64,000 nucleotides of DNA from Rhodamnia argentea (Eukaryota; Streptophyta; Magnoliopsida; Myrtales; Myrtaceae): assembly GCF_020921035.1 (NCBI RefSeq), contig NC_063155.1:14279311-14343310 (forward strand), written 5' to 3'. Under the pieces are notes generated by a model. That model ran no database searches, had not been told where the DNA came from, and saw only the letters and a list, made by a program, of their open reading frames with translations. A program made the position numbers and the translations under genes. Shown here one piece after another: positions 21,260 to 31,956 of this stretch (its first letter is position 1; each line of letters begins with the position of its first letter).

Positions 21260-23214
21260 AGCAGCCGGATATGAAGGCTAGAATTGCTTCCATAACCTTA
21301 GAACCCGTAGACTCCAAGTCCGGCCCACACTCGGACCGGGCCCAAAGGCCCAGCCCAACCCCCCTAGCTTCGAAAAATTTAAAATAAAAAAAAAAAAAAA
21401 AAAAGCAAAGTCCAAATTAAAAAAAGTAGAAAATTGGTTAGGAAAATGCCATTTCTTATTTTCTTAGTGTGATGCAGGCCCTTGCTTGGTTGATCGTTGG
21501 TTGAATTGTGTGCTCAAATCGAAGCGTTTAGTTGTCCTTATTCGTAGATATTTTTGATGATGGATTATATTTAATCTTGTTTAGCGATGCATGTCCTTCG
21601 GCGGTTAGCTTTAGATGGGGGATTAGAATTTAATTAGGGGTTAATGATGTTAAGCTACCGCTTTGTGAACACATGTGGGGGTTAATAATCGTTAACCTTA
21701 ATCAATGAACCCCTAGTTTTGACTAGGAGGTGGTTGGGTTAATCGAAATGCATGGGCGATCCAATTCCACAAGGCAAACCCCGAGGCGATTGATTAGTGC
21801 TTCGTGAACTTTACTAATTGTGCGCTTTAACCGAATGCATGTTGTGAATGAGTTGAATGTTAGAGGCAAATTTGAGAGAGTTGGGTCGTATGGAATCACG
21901 ACTCTTTATCGAAGAGAACATACGTTGGTCCGACTTGGTTCAAAAAGAGTGTTGACAGTTTACCGGTTCTATTAGACCGCCTAGAAACCGGACCGAGCTG
22001 GTCAGATCTGTCTCGAGTTTTGAAAATTGGGAACCGGGACCATCGTACCGGATCGGGATCCAAACACCCCTAGTTAGTATAGTGTTGCTAGGTGACCCCG
22101 ACCTTGTTTCCATGACTGATGTAATGTATAATGTTTCTATTTGAACGGTTGTATCAATATAATGAAGACTAATATTACTGTAAAAGTGTGCGCAACAACA
22201 GTAGAGGCATATTTCTGTACTTAGAGTCTTGATTATGTATGGTAAAAAATAATTGTGTACATCAACTAAGGCTTAATTATTTATTCTTTGAAGGTGCAAG
22301 GTTCGTGTTATGACAAGTTAATCACAGTCGCTTGTCGGCATATGATTTTCGCCCTTGTGATAAATCCAGCCCTCATTTCCAACGATAAGACATAAAGGTG
22401 TTGGCCGTATAATTTCCTAAGAAGTATTAATTGACTCGCGCTAATGAGATCGCAATTACTCGAATAGCAAAATTAATGATTTAAAATGTGTGACATTACT
22501 AATCACCAACAAATTTCGTCATTTAATGAATAAGGTTTTGTAGGCATACTAGACTAAATCAATGGTAATCATCACTTCATATAAAGGGAATAATTTTTCC
22601 TTTTAAATTAGAACTCAAATGTGCGGATGAATAGATTTAGAAATCGATCAAGCCTTTCAGGGCGCGCATGACAACACTTATGCTCTAAAAAATCAATTTA
22701 TATTTCTGAGCAGAAGTTAGATATTTTTTACTTCTTGAGAGAATTAAATTTTCTTTATTTTTTCGAGTGACTCCAAAACTACTTTCGAAGCAAAGAAATG
22801 CTCAAATAGAAAAAATGAAGTTACGTAATCAAATGGATTTCTGTTCCAAAAATTGCATTACCAAATAAATTTTTATTCAATAAGCACTTTTAAGGTAAAA
22901 ACTCTACTCTCGAAGTATGGTTATGCGCTTTCTTAGTCTTAGTTTCACACTTTGAGTTAGACAATAGTAATTGACCAAAAAAAAAGTTAGACGACAGTTA
23001 GTACAAGGTCGTACAACTGTGCTGTAGACCTGGCCCGAAAGGGACAGCTTGAGACATTGTGCGAGCCAAAATTGACTTCCACCATGAACAATTTCTTGCA
23101 CGACTAAGAACCAGAGGAAGTTGCATGGAAGGTGCATTGACGACTATAAAATTTGACTCATTCGTGCATTGATTAGTATAAAATTGACTTATTTCCTAGG
23201 TTTCCCACCGGTCA
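21260..23214. other. Intergenic DNA, no gene recognised
   Basis: A short GC-rich part (21260-21365) is followed by an A-run at about 21382-21403 and AT-rich sequence. Near 21950-22075 the sequence has several 'accggacc'-type words similar to those at the ends of some plant retroelements, and 22080-22180 resembles a 3' UTR (agtgttgc...tgtatcaatataatg), but no coding exon precedes it. I assign nothing further. Confidence 0.3.
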
Positions 23215-23455
23215 ATGTCGATTTTCCATGGAAGAAGGATGCATTTATTTTATCAAAAAATGAATAATTTAGAAAATATTTTTCTATAAATATTCACTCA
23301 TATCTTTTATAGAAATGAACGAGCGAAAAGTAAATTTAGATATAAATTGTTGTCTATAATGAAAATGATTTTTATTGGCTAATTATTTCAAGTGATACGA
23401 TTGATATTTTTTTAAAATTCTTATCAAACCATTCATTTTCCGTGAAACAGATGGA
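23215..23455. repeat. Short inverted-repeat element, copy 1 ('aaaatgaat...tagaaaatattt' family)
   Basis: It shares with 27711-27952 the order: gaaaatgaataa-type end, tttagaaaatatttt, a 'gaaatgaacga' block, 'attgt..ataat', 'ttatttcaag' and a right end close to the inverted complement of the left (cattttccgtgaaac). No coding. Probably a non-autonomous DNA transposon family, hAT-like by size and style only. Confidence 0.45.
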
Positions 23456-23689
23456 CTTGAAGTTAGGGTGGCAACTCCTCGTCAACATAGAAGAAAAACT
23501 AAAAATTCTTCGTATGTTAGCGAAGCATTGGTTGGTGATAAAATGGTCCCTATCAAGTCGCAAATTCGAGCCATGTCGTGAGCGAACCTTTGATCATCTT
23601 GTATCTTGGGCACTTGTTATATTGATATGGCTTTGGTGACAGACCTGTACACTTACATATATATTGAGCAATCATGACTCAAAAAGGAA

Positions 23690-23960
23690 TATTTCATAGA
23701 GGGTGTAAGAGCCTCATGATAAAGCCCCAACGGAGATAGCTACGCTTATATATATAACCGAGGATGCGCACGGCCGCAACGGCTTACACCTGCGTCCTGC
23801 GACTATACCTCGAGGGGGACTAGCCCAAAGAACCCACCGTCGGGGCCCCCACTTAAATCACGAAACAGAGTTGAGAGTTTCGAACCTAGAATTTGACAAG
23901 GGAAAAGCTCGCTCTTACCATCCGAGCCATGCGTGGGTGGGTTAGCTACGCCAGTTGTTT
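23690..23960 (-). mobile_element. tRNA-derived SINE
   Basis: On the minus strand an A box (TGGCTCGGATGG followed by taagagc, 23930-23911) is followed 25 bases later by a B box (ggttcgaaact, 23886-23876), the internal RNA polymerase III promoter of tRNA genes. The segment does not fold as an intact tRNA and continues into a ~190-bp unrelated tail, as plant SINEs do. The 3' limit (about 23690) is a guess, and no target duplication was found. Confidence 0.6.
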
Positions 23961-25374
23961 ATTTATATAAACAGTAAAGAATGAAATTTCCAGCTTATGA
24001 AATGGAGGCCCCTCTATTCAAATCTTACTAATAGAATGCAAATGGCTCTGGTTTAATGCCATACGTATGTGCCAAAGGCCGATACTTAACATGTTCATAG
24101 ATCTTGCAAGGCATTTCACGAACCTGTAAGTAGCCAAATCTTTGTACTCGTGTCTCACGGTATTGAGATGATCGTTTTGATTTATTTGGTCCACATATGA
24201 TCGTTTGGTGTTCAAATCGTGTGAGCAAGCGCTCTATGCCCCCACAACACGCTGTGTTTTAAAAACTGCGGTGGAGGCCAAATGCAATTGAACCAGTTCA
24301 ACTGGTTGGACGGTGAAATGGGCAATCTGATAATTTTACGTACTTTTCGAAACTATATAGTAGAAATTGTGAAGATGTCTCGCACAGCTAAGTTGGCAAA
24401 GTCGTTTCGGCACATTTCAAACGGTGTGGGATTGAGAACGTTCGAACCTTTTTCAAAGTGCAAAAGAAGCCAAGGACAGCCTATTTAAACCGAAACACTT
24501 GGATCAATTAGCTCCATCTGACCGGTCTGATAATTTTTCATGCTTTACGATGCTAAAGTGAGTATCGGACGTTACTTTTTTTTCATTTCTGACGGATTTT
24601 TCCCTGGCGACCAAGTCACCAAATGCATGCATATGACTGCTGAACTATAGTTTTCCAAAGCATACAAAAGTGACGTGATTGCAGATCCGACAAAATCTGT
24701 CGAAGGCAAATTAAGGCGGAAAAGTAAGAGTCTTTGTCAAATTTTTTCCTTCTTGGATACCATTTGGGGATTGCAAAGTTGGACATTCGATTGCAGTCGA
24801 CGTCAGGAATGTACAACAAAGAGCTGTCGGACACTTTCTTCACGGTGCGTGCCGTGGGAGCTCGGGCAGCAGAGGGATGTAGTTTCGAGGAAATTGATGA
24901 AACGATGTTTTATCTGGGGAAGTTCGAGAGAACTGCTATAGAAAAAAACAAAAAAAGTGCAAACTTTTGATTTTTTTTATGGAAGACTTTGTGAGGGTAT
25001 TTGCAACCCCCCTTGACTTTTATACATTTTACAATTAAATCGTCAAATTCTTTTTTTTTTTTTTGGGTTCGGAATCGTTAAATTCTTCCAATAAAGTCCT
25101 TTACGACTGAATTTGAGTTTCATTGAAATTTATGCGTTCTAACTATTTTCTGGTGTGGCTCTCACGTGGTTTCGGTCGAGATTTGTTCGAACAGATCGAA
25201 AGTATGAACTTACTGGTTCATAAGACTTGCGAGCAATTTCATAGGCCTCCAAGCAGTCGGTACTTCTTAGCCGTGCTATTGGGTTACCAAAAGAAGAACC
25301 ACGAACGCCAATTTCATTTCGTTAAAAAATCAATTTCATTTCCATCCTCTTCTATCCCGGTATTATTTTCGGAA
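23961..25374. other. Intergenic DNA, no gene recognised
   Basis: Two short overlapping open frames at 24675-24970 read in different frames of the same DNA and match no family I know. A pure T-run lies near 25050-25064. No repeat with clear ends was found. Confidence 0.3.
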
Positions 25375-25770
25375 AAGCCTTCCCGATAAGGGTTTGAAGT
25401 GGGATCACTTTTTTAAACAAAAGGGCGCAAAGTAGAAATTGTCTCTCAAAGAAGGGCCTAAAGCTGACTAACTTAACTTCAAAGAAGGATCTGAAATGGG
25501 TTTCGTCCGATACCGCTCGTGATGTTGATGCTTCAAATCAGACCGAGTCCTTTCCAGACGTAAAACGTAGCTCGGTGATATTGGCGCTCATATCATAATC
25601 CATCTTCGATGGTTACACATGCTCGTCGAGTTTTCAAAGGCTTCAATCCTTAGGTTACACATGTTTCAGACTAAGCCGGCCGCTTCGGACTTCTCATTTG
25701 AGATAAATTTCAATCTGAACACGATCCCATTTCAGACCTTTGTCTGAAATTTTCCCGAAAATCTAACTGC
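25375..25770. repeat. Inverted-repeat element related to the 'caaataaggg' family
   Basis: The left arm (cccgataagggtttgaagtgggatca, here in part) is mirrored by the right arm, whose reverse complement reads gggaaaatttcagacaaagg then tctgaaatgggatcg. The text of both arms resembles the arms at 26018 and 26838. The centre is moderate in GC. Likely another non-autonomous DNA element. Confidence 0.45.
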
Positions 25771-26017
25771 CAATTTGTCCTGCCGGACGAGCCGTTGGAC
25801 TTTTCACGCAAAGTAATCTGGAAGAGTCTCCAATTACGGACCCGCCGTTCAGACGATGACCTCACAACTCACAAGCCTCGGCCAAATGTCCCGGATTTTG
25901 TTTTGCACTCTTTTTTTTTTTTTTGGTGGGGGGGGGTCATATTTTGTTTTCCACTTTTTTTTTTTTGGTCTAATTATTTTCCAACGAGTAGCAAAAAGGA
26001 GACTTTTGGTTTTTTTT

Positions 26018-26838
26018 TTAAGAAAAATTTCAAATAAGGGCTCGGAGTTCTCTTATTTTCTCAAATAAGGCCCCTAAATAAATCTTGTTTTAAATAAAGG
26101 CCTGAAATGCCTCCATTTTTCTCAAACATGGATATAAAATGAACGTTGTTTCAAATAAGGGCCTGAAGTGGCCACGAAATCTTAAAAAAAAGCTTGATTT
26201 CAAGGGCATTTTCGCCTTTTTCCTTATTTGATTTTTTTTCCCGTTTTTATTAGACTTTTCCTTTTTCTGTTTTCTTAAAAATTAACAAAACATTTTAAAA
26301 TTTTTTAAAAAAAATACAACACACAGAGGCGGGAGGGACAACAAAGGCTAGCGGGGTCTTGGCGACCCCATTGACCTGAAGCGAGGGCCGGTAAACCCTC
26401 TTTTGCATCCGGGCAAGGGTCGCCCGGCCTTGGCCAGATCCGAGAGAGGACCTCTGGCCCTCGCTTCTAGTTGGCGAGGTCGCCGGCCGTCGTCGAGGTG
26501 TCGGCGACCCCGCCAGCCTTTGCCGACCCCGTCGGCCCCTCCGGCGATGGGCCGGCAGCCACTATGTGGTTGGTTTTTAATTTTTTTTATTTTTAAAAAA
26601 TAGAAAAAGGAAAAAATAGAGAAAAAAATAAACAAAAAATCAAAATGGGAAATGATGGAAATGCCCTTTAGGTCATGTTTTTTTTTTTATAACTCTATGG
26701 CCATTTCAGGCCCTTTTTTGAAACATATTATGCCACTTCATGCTCTTATTTAAAAAAAAAAAAAGTTCATTTGAAGTCCTTATTTAAGAAAATGAGAGAA
26801 TTTCGGATCCTCATTAGAAATTTTCTCTTATTTTTACC
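26018..26838. mobile_element. 'caaataaggg' inverted-repeat element with GC-rich core, full copy
   Basis: The left arm (26018-26200: aaatttcaaataagggctcg, later aaggcctgaaatgcc) is mirrored by 26640-26838 in reverse complement (cattttcttaaataagga, later gggcctgaaatggcc). The core 26325-26575 is strongly GC-rich with many 'gaggtcgccgg' type words and differs sharply from its AT-rich flanks. Long open frames in the core on both strands are a by-product of GC bias. It has no transposase. Superfamily unknown. Confidence 0.6.
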
Positions 26839-27710
26839 AACGAGCCCCTTCCTTTTATAGATTTAGGAGTTTCTTGGAAGTGATGTGACCCATGGGACAT
26901 TTACTCCTTGGGATTGGAAAGGAAACTGCAGTTGTAAACGCAGTTGGTTGAATTCTGATTACGAATTTAATGGTTGGACTTTTGTCTCCAACTTTAACTC
27001 GTGTCCCACCTGATCTTCGAGGCGCGTGGAATACGTTGTACGTTCGAGATATTATTGTCCCAGGTGAACTTTCTCATCGTGGAGAAAAGTCATCTTATTA
27101 GACGGTGTACTGCGTGGCGCTTATACTGCTGAATAATGTGAATACGATAGAAACTTAATTTTTTTCTGTAAGAGATTCCTCTCGAAAAGTAATGCACAAT
27201 AAAAGAAGATAAATATTTTCCTAATAGTACCGTCGGTGACGCTGCATTCTCAACCGTAGATCCACATATCATCACTTTGTGTTTTGGATAAATCACTTAT
27301 TGATTGGGAAATCATGCAGCCATAAATAACCGACGATAATGTCAAACTATCAGGCTAGTAGCTTTCATAAAAAAAAATATGCTCGAAAAAGTTGCCCAAG
27401 CAATGAGATATGATATCGGAAAGTTTTGCGTTCTCAAACTTCTTGCAAGAGGAAGAAAAACATGAGACAAGCTCTAATAGTTTGATTCCTCCTATTTTCA
27501 AGAAACTAGTTTTTTACCGTAAGATTCCTTTCGAGAAGTTTGAGGAATAGGTGAAAAATAGGATAATCTTGGGTCAGGGAGTTTTGTTGTTTGATATATT
27601 TCAATGTAGGGCCCAAAGGCCGGTTGCCAAAGGCTTTTGGGATACCCGGTCGGTCTTATGAACTGTGCGGTCTTACATGAATCGACATGCTGCTTGGGAG
27701 ACTTCAGCCT
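26839..27710. other. Intergenic DNA, nothing recognised
   Basis: AT-rich, with no coding similarity, no clear repeat ends and no RNA gene seen. Confidence 0.3.
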
Positions 27711-27952
27711 TCTTTCGTTTCGTGGAAAATGAATAAGTTTAGAAAATATTTTCCTAAAAGTGATTGCTTGTATTGCTTACCGAAATGAACGACCGAAGAT
27801 AAATTTCATCATCCACGAAAATATTTAGACATGAATTATTGTCAATAATCGGGACATTTTATTTTGACTGGTTATTTCAAGCGAACCGATCGATCGATCG
27901 TGTTAAAAAAGATATCTCCCGCACAATTTATTCTCCGCAAAATAAACGGAGG
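27711..27952. repeat. Short inverted-repeat element, copy 2
   Basis: Ends tttcgtttcgtggaaaatga at the left and attctccgcaaaataaacgga at the right are imperfect inverted complements. The internal order matches 23215-23455. A (cgat)n stretch (about 27886-27899) is specific to this copy. It sits about 480 bp upstream of the Ca2+-ATPase ATG. Confidence 0.5.
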
Positions 27953-28229
27953 TCTAGGGTCGAGTTCTCAATGGGTTTGACTATTCCCTATGAGTTCCAA
28001 TCTGGAATCCCCCCTCGAGAGGACAGACCCAAATTGCACGAATCCTCTTGCAAGTACGGAAGCCTGAACTATAAAAGATTTCTAGTTTCCCACGTTGTTG
28101 GACCACCGGAAACTTTCCAGGAAACTGTCCAAATCTGATCCAAACACACGTTTCCCACATCCGCAAGTCACTACAGAAGTTCGTCGACCGGTTGGTTTCT
28201 TCTTCCGGATTCCATTTAGTTGTTAATGG

Positions 28230-28327
28230 TTGACCATTGACCCTTTTTTAAAAAACTTCTGGTGTGCAAAATGCTGCTTTTTGTTCGGTGAGGGAGCCAA
28301 AGACCTCCTAGGAAATTGCTTATAAAA
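28230..28327 (+). promoter_or_regulatory. Probable promoter of the Ca2+-ATPase gene: paired W-boxes and TATA box
   Basis: TTGACC occurs twice, one base apart (28230-28235 and 28237-28242), and TATAAAA lies at 28321-28327, about 85 bases after the W-boxes and 108 before the ATG. W-boxes bind WRKY factors, which often drive pathogen- and wound-induced genes. Genes of this ATPase group are known to be stress-induced in Arabidopsis, so the fit is plausible but unproven. Confidence 0.5.
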
Positions 28328-28434
28328 CCGTCGTAGTGGACGTCATTCTAGGAATGAAGTTCTTTCCTAGAGCATTTTCCTACTGATTTCCCACCTGCTC
28401 TGCCATTTGTCTGTGAAGAAAGAACCCGGAAACA

Positions 28435-31400
28435 ATGACAGGAAGCTCCTATTCTCCTCTCGATTACCACTCCTTCCTCCTAGCCATCACCACCACCTCC
28501 TTCACCGCAGCCAAGAAGCGATGGCGCTTTGCCTGCTTTGTGATATACGCCCGCCGGGTCATGGTCTCCCTGGCCGAGGAGATCGTGGCCCGTAGGAACT
28601 GCACTGATTCCGACATCTCGTTCGGTCATCCCTACACTGCCCTCGACATTGGGTTGGTTGACCTGGATCACCCGGCGACGGGGATTGATACTGTTCCATT
28701 GGTCCCGAGTACTAATCACGCGAAGCTCGTTAAGTTGGTCAAGGACAAGGACCTCGCAACTCTTTGTCTGCTCAGCGGAGTCGAAGGCATCGCGGCCAGT
28801 CTTGACACGGAGATGCATAGGGGGATTAGTGGAGATGAGCACGGGGTGGCCACGCGGCGGGATATGTTCGGTTCAAACACTTATCGAAAGCCGCCTCCGA
28901 AAGGGCTATTGCATTTCGTGATAGATGCATTTAAAGACACCACGATCCTGATACTACTAGTTTGTGCGGGCCTTTCTCTTGGCTTCGGCATGAAAGAACA
29001 GGGGATACAAGAAGGGTGGTATGAAGGTGGAAGCATATTCGTTGCCGTCTTCCTGGTCATAGCCGTCTCCGCTCTCAGTAACTTCAGACAGGAGACGCAG
29101 TTTGACAAGCTATCCAAGATAAGCAACAACATAAAAGTCAATGTCGTGAGAGACGCCCGACCTCAAAAGATCTCCATTTTTGACGTGGTGGTCGGGGACG
29201 TTGTCTCACTAACTACTGGCGACCAGATCCCCGCAGACGGTTTATTCTTGGACGGCCATTCCTTGCAAGTCGATGAGTCGAGCATGACAGGAGAGAGCGA
29301 CCACGTTGAAATCGATCCGGATCGGAATCCATTCTTATTTTCCGGCGCCAAGGTGGTCGATGGATACGCTCGGATGCTCGTGGTGTCCGTCGGCATGGAC
29401 ACTGCGTGGGGCGAGATGATGAGCTCCATCTCTGGAGATTCGAATGAAAGAACGCCATTGCAAGCTCGGTTAGATAAACTAACCTCTTCCATCGGAAAGG
29501 TAGGCCTCGCTGTAGCCTTTCTAGTCCTTGTTGTGCTGTTAGTCCGATATTTTACTGGGAACACTGAAGATAAGAACGGAGATAAGGAGTACAATGGTAG
29601 CAAAACTAGTACGGACGACATACTGAATGCGGTTGTCCGAATTGTTGCTGCTGCTGTCACGATAGTCGTGGTGGCAATTCCCGAAGGCTTGCCCCTGGCC
29701 GTAACGCTCACATTGGCATATTCCATGAAGAGGATGATGGCGGACCAGGCAATGGTCAGGAAGCTTTCTGCTTGCGAGACCATGGGGTCGGCCACCATAA
29801 TTTGTACAGACAAGACCGGCACGCTAACGTTGAATCAGATGAAGGTAACCCAATTTTGGTTGGGGGAAGAATCCATTGGAGAAGATTACTACAACACAAT
29901 TGCCCCTAATGTTGTTAAGCTATTCCATCAAGCTGTTGGACTAAACACCACAGGTAGCGTGTTTATTCCTTCATCAGGAGCTGAACCCGAAATTTCTGGT
30001 AGTCCTACTGAAAAAGCTATTCTTTCTTGGGCTTTCTATGCAATGAATATGCAAATGGAAGAAATCAAGAACAAATACACCATTCTTTATGTCGATACTT
30101 TCAACTCGGAAAAGAAACGCAGTGGTGTCCTCATAAATGAGAAGGGCGACGACACCGTGTATGTGCATTGGAAAGGAGCTGCCGAGATGATTTTAGCAAT
30201 GTGCTCGGCTTACTGTCATATTGATGGTACCGTACAATGCATGGACGATGCCGCAAGAATTAATTTCGAGAAAATAATCCAAGGTATGGCCGCTAGTAGC
30301 CTCCGATGCATCGCTCTTGCTTACAAGCAAGGCGTAGACGGTGGATTCCAATACGATGAGAAGGACAAGAGAATGCTGCAGGAAGATGGCTTGACACTGC
30401 TAGGAATAGTTGGCATCAAGGATCCGTGCCGACCGGGGGTCAAGAAAGCTGTAGAAACTTGTGCATTAGCTGGAGTGGCCATCAAAATGATCACTGGAGA
30501 TAATGCCTTCACAGCGAAAGCTATTGCGACGGAGTGCGGGATTCTTGGTCTGGATACTGGAAATGAAGGCATAGAGGTGGTGGAAGGTTCAGAGTTTCGA
30601 AACTACACCCACGAAGAGAGAATGCAAAGAGTCGATCAAATCCGTGTTATGGCTAGGTCCTCCCCTTTCGACAAGTTGCTGATGGTGCAGTGCTTGAAAC
30701 AGAAGGGCCATGTGGTTGCGGTCACCGGCGACGGCACAAACGATGCACCGGCACTAAAAGAAGCGGATATTGGACTTTCCATGGGCATCCAAGGGACCGA
30801 GGTTGCCAAAGAGAGCTCCGACATCGTCATATTGGATGACAATTTCGCTTCTGTTGTGACGGTATTGAGATGGGGGCGATGCGTCTACAACAATATCCAG
30901 AAATTCATACAGTTCCAACTGACGGTAAACGTTGCTGCTTTGGTAATCAATTTCATTGCAGCAGTTTCAGCAGGTGAGGTTCCTTTAACCGCAGTACAAT
31001 TACTGTGGGTGAATCTCATCATGGACACACTAGGTGCTCTTGCCCTTGCCACAGAGCAACCAAGCGATGAATTGATGGAGAAATCGCCAGTGGGTCGGAC
31101 GGAACCACTCATAACCAATGTTATGTGGAGGAACCTACTAGCCCAAGCACTTTACCAGATAGCCGTCCTCCTGACCCTGCAATTCAGGGGTGAGTCCATA
31201 TTCAATGTGAGTGCAGCGGTGAATGACACATTAATCTTCAACACTTTCGTGCTTTGCCAAGTTTTTAATGAGTTCAACTCAAGGAGCTTGGAGAAGCAGA
31301 ATGTATTCAAAGGCATCCACAGGAATCACCTGTTTCTTGCGATTATCGGGATCACGATCGTGCTTCAAGTGATCATGGTGGAGTTCCTGAAGAAGTTTGC

Positions 31401-31620
31401 CGATACCGAGAGGCTAAACTGGGGGCAATGGGTGGCTTGCATACTGCTGGCGGCAGTGTCTTGGCCGATCGGTTGGGTGGTGAAGTTAGTACCCGTTTCG
31501 AGTAAGCCGTTCTTTAGTTACCTTAAAAAGTTGAAGCTGGGATTCGTCAGGCCTATCCAAAACATCTTCCGAAGAAAGCCGTCTCCCTCCATGCTCGGCA
31601 TCCGCTGCGAGACTGCATAA
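28435..31620 (+). CDS. Autoinhibited P2B-type Ca2+-ATPase (ACA12/ACA13 type), intronless
   Basis: One open frame of 1061 residues, close to the ~1020-1030 of Arabidopsis ACA12/ACA13, which are also intron-poor. The enzyme would pump Ca2+ out of the cytosol at the plasma membrane, in exchange for protons, using ATP. The N-terminus has a basic-hydrophobic helix (about residues 27-45, KKRWRFACFVIYARRVM), the expected autoinhibitory calmodulin-binding site. Catalytic features are TGES (285-288), the M4 PEGLPL motif (416-421), the phosphorylated Asp459 in DKTGTLT, TGDGTNDAP (from 764) and the M6 Ca2+ ligands Asn860 and Asp864. About ten membrane segments are visible, in the usual arrangement. No stop or lesion was seen. 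The ATG at 28435 sits just behind the TATA box at 28321. Copia DNA starts about 290 bp after the stop. Confidence 0.95.
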   Translation: MTGSSYSPLDYHSFLLAITTTSFTAAKKRWRFACFVIYARRVMVSLAEEIVARRNCTDSDISFGHPYTALDIGLVDLDHPATGIDTVPLVPSTNHAKLVKLVKDKDLATLCLLSGVEGIAASLDTEMHRGISGDEHGVATRRDMFGSNTYRKPPPKGLLHFVIDAFKDTTILILLVCAGLSLGFGMKEQGIQEGWYEGGSIFVAVFLVIAVSALSNFRQETQFDKLSKISNNIKVNVVRDARPQKISIFDVVVGDVVSLTTGDQIPADGLFLDGHSLQVDESSMTGESDHVEIDPDRNPFLFSGAKVVDGYARMLVVSVGMDTAWGEMMSSISGDSNERTPLQARLDKLTSSIGKVGLAVAFLVLVVLLVRYFTGNTEDKNGDKEYNGSKTSTDDILNAVVRIVAAAVTIVVVAIPEGLPLAVTLTLAYSMKRMMADQAMVRKLSACETMGSATIICTDKTGTLTLNQMKVTQFWLGEESIGEDYYNTIAPNVVKLFHQAVGLNTTGSVFIPSSGAEPEISGSPTEKAILSWAFYAMNMQMEEIKNKYTILYVDTFNSEKKRSGVLINEKGDDTVYVHWKGAAEMILAMCSAYCHIDGTVQCMDDAARINFEKIIQGMAASSLRCIALAYKQGVDGGFQYDEKDKRMLQEDGLTLLGIVGIKDPCRPGVKKAVETCALAGVAIKMITGDNAFTAKAIATECGILGLDTGNEGIEVVEGSEFRNYTHEERMQRVDQIRVMARSSPFDKLLMVQCLKQKGHVVAVTGDGTNDAPALKEADIGLSMGIQGTEVAKESSDIVILDDNFASVVTVLRWGRCVYNNIQKFIQFQLTVNVAALVINFIAAVSAGEVPLTAVQLLWVNLIMDTLGALALATEQPSDELMEKSPVGRTEPLITNVMWRNLLAQALYQIAVLLTLQFRGESIFNVSAAVNDTLIFNTFVLCQVFNEFNSRSLEKQNVFKGIHRNHLFLAIIGITIVLQVIMVEFLKKFADTERLNWGQWVACILLAAVSWPIGWVVKLVPVSSKPFFSYLKKLKLGFVRPIQNIFRRKPSPSMLGIRCETA

Positions 31621-31907
31621 GAACAGCTCTGCAGAAAACTTAGTTCAAGGTTGGTCTTCAAGTAGGTTCTTGACATAGCACCTTGGCTGCGCATGTCCGG
31701 GCGGAGGTCTCTTGAGTTTCTGTGACGTTCTAAGCATGGAGAAACGGGACTCTATCCAGTAAATAGCTTGCACAACCCTCGAGACTGCGTCTCGTGGCCT
31801 CTTGAGTCTAACTTAGGTAAGTGCCAAGGCTCGTTGTCATGAAGGTTATGCGGGCTATTCCGGACACAGTCCTCTTTCTCCATGCCTAGAACGGAGGATG
31901 ATGCGGG
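31621..31907. other. 3' flank of the Ca2+-ATPase gene
   Basis: It should contain the 3' UTR. I see no clear polyadenylation signal and no coding exon. The Copia left LTR starts at 31908. Confidence 0.4.
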
Positions 31908-31956
31908 TGTTGATGTTGTCTTGAATTTCAAACGAAGTGAAGGAAGGCTTGGAGAT
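31908..31956 (+). repeat. Copia left LTR, first part
   Basis: TGTTGATGTTGTCTTGAATT and the following bases match the start of the right LTR at 45739. The LTR is interrupted at 31956 by the solo LTR and continues at 35014. Confidence 0.9.

Noticed and set aside
23690..23960. A real tRNA gene
   Set aside because: A and B boxes are present but arms do not pair as a tRNA and a long unrelated tail follows.
24675..24970. Two overlapping plus-strand frames as a gene
   Set aside because: They use different frames of the same DNA, have no splice pattern and no family resemblance.
26348..26635. Ala/Arg-rich open frames in the GC-rich core
   Set aside because: GC bias opens frames on both strands.
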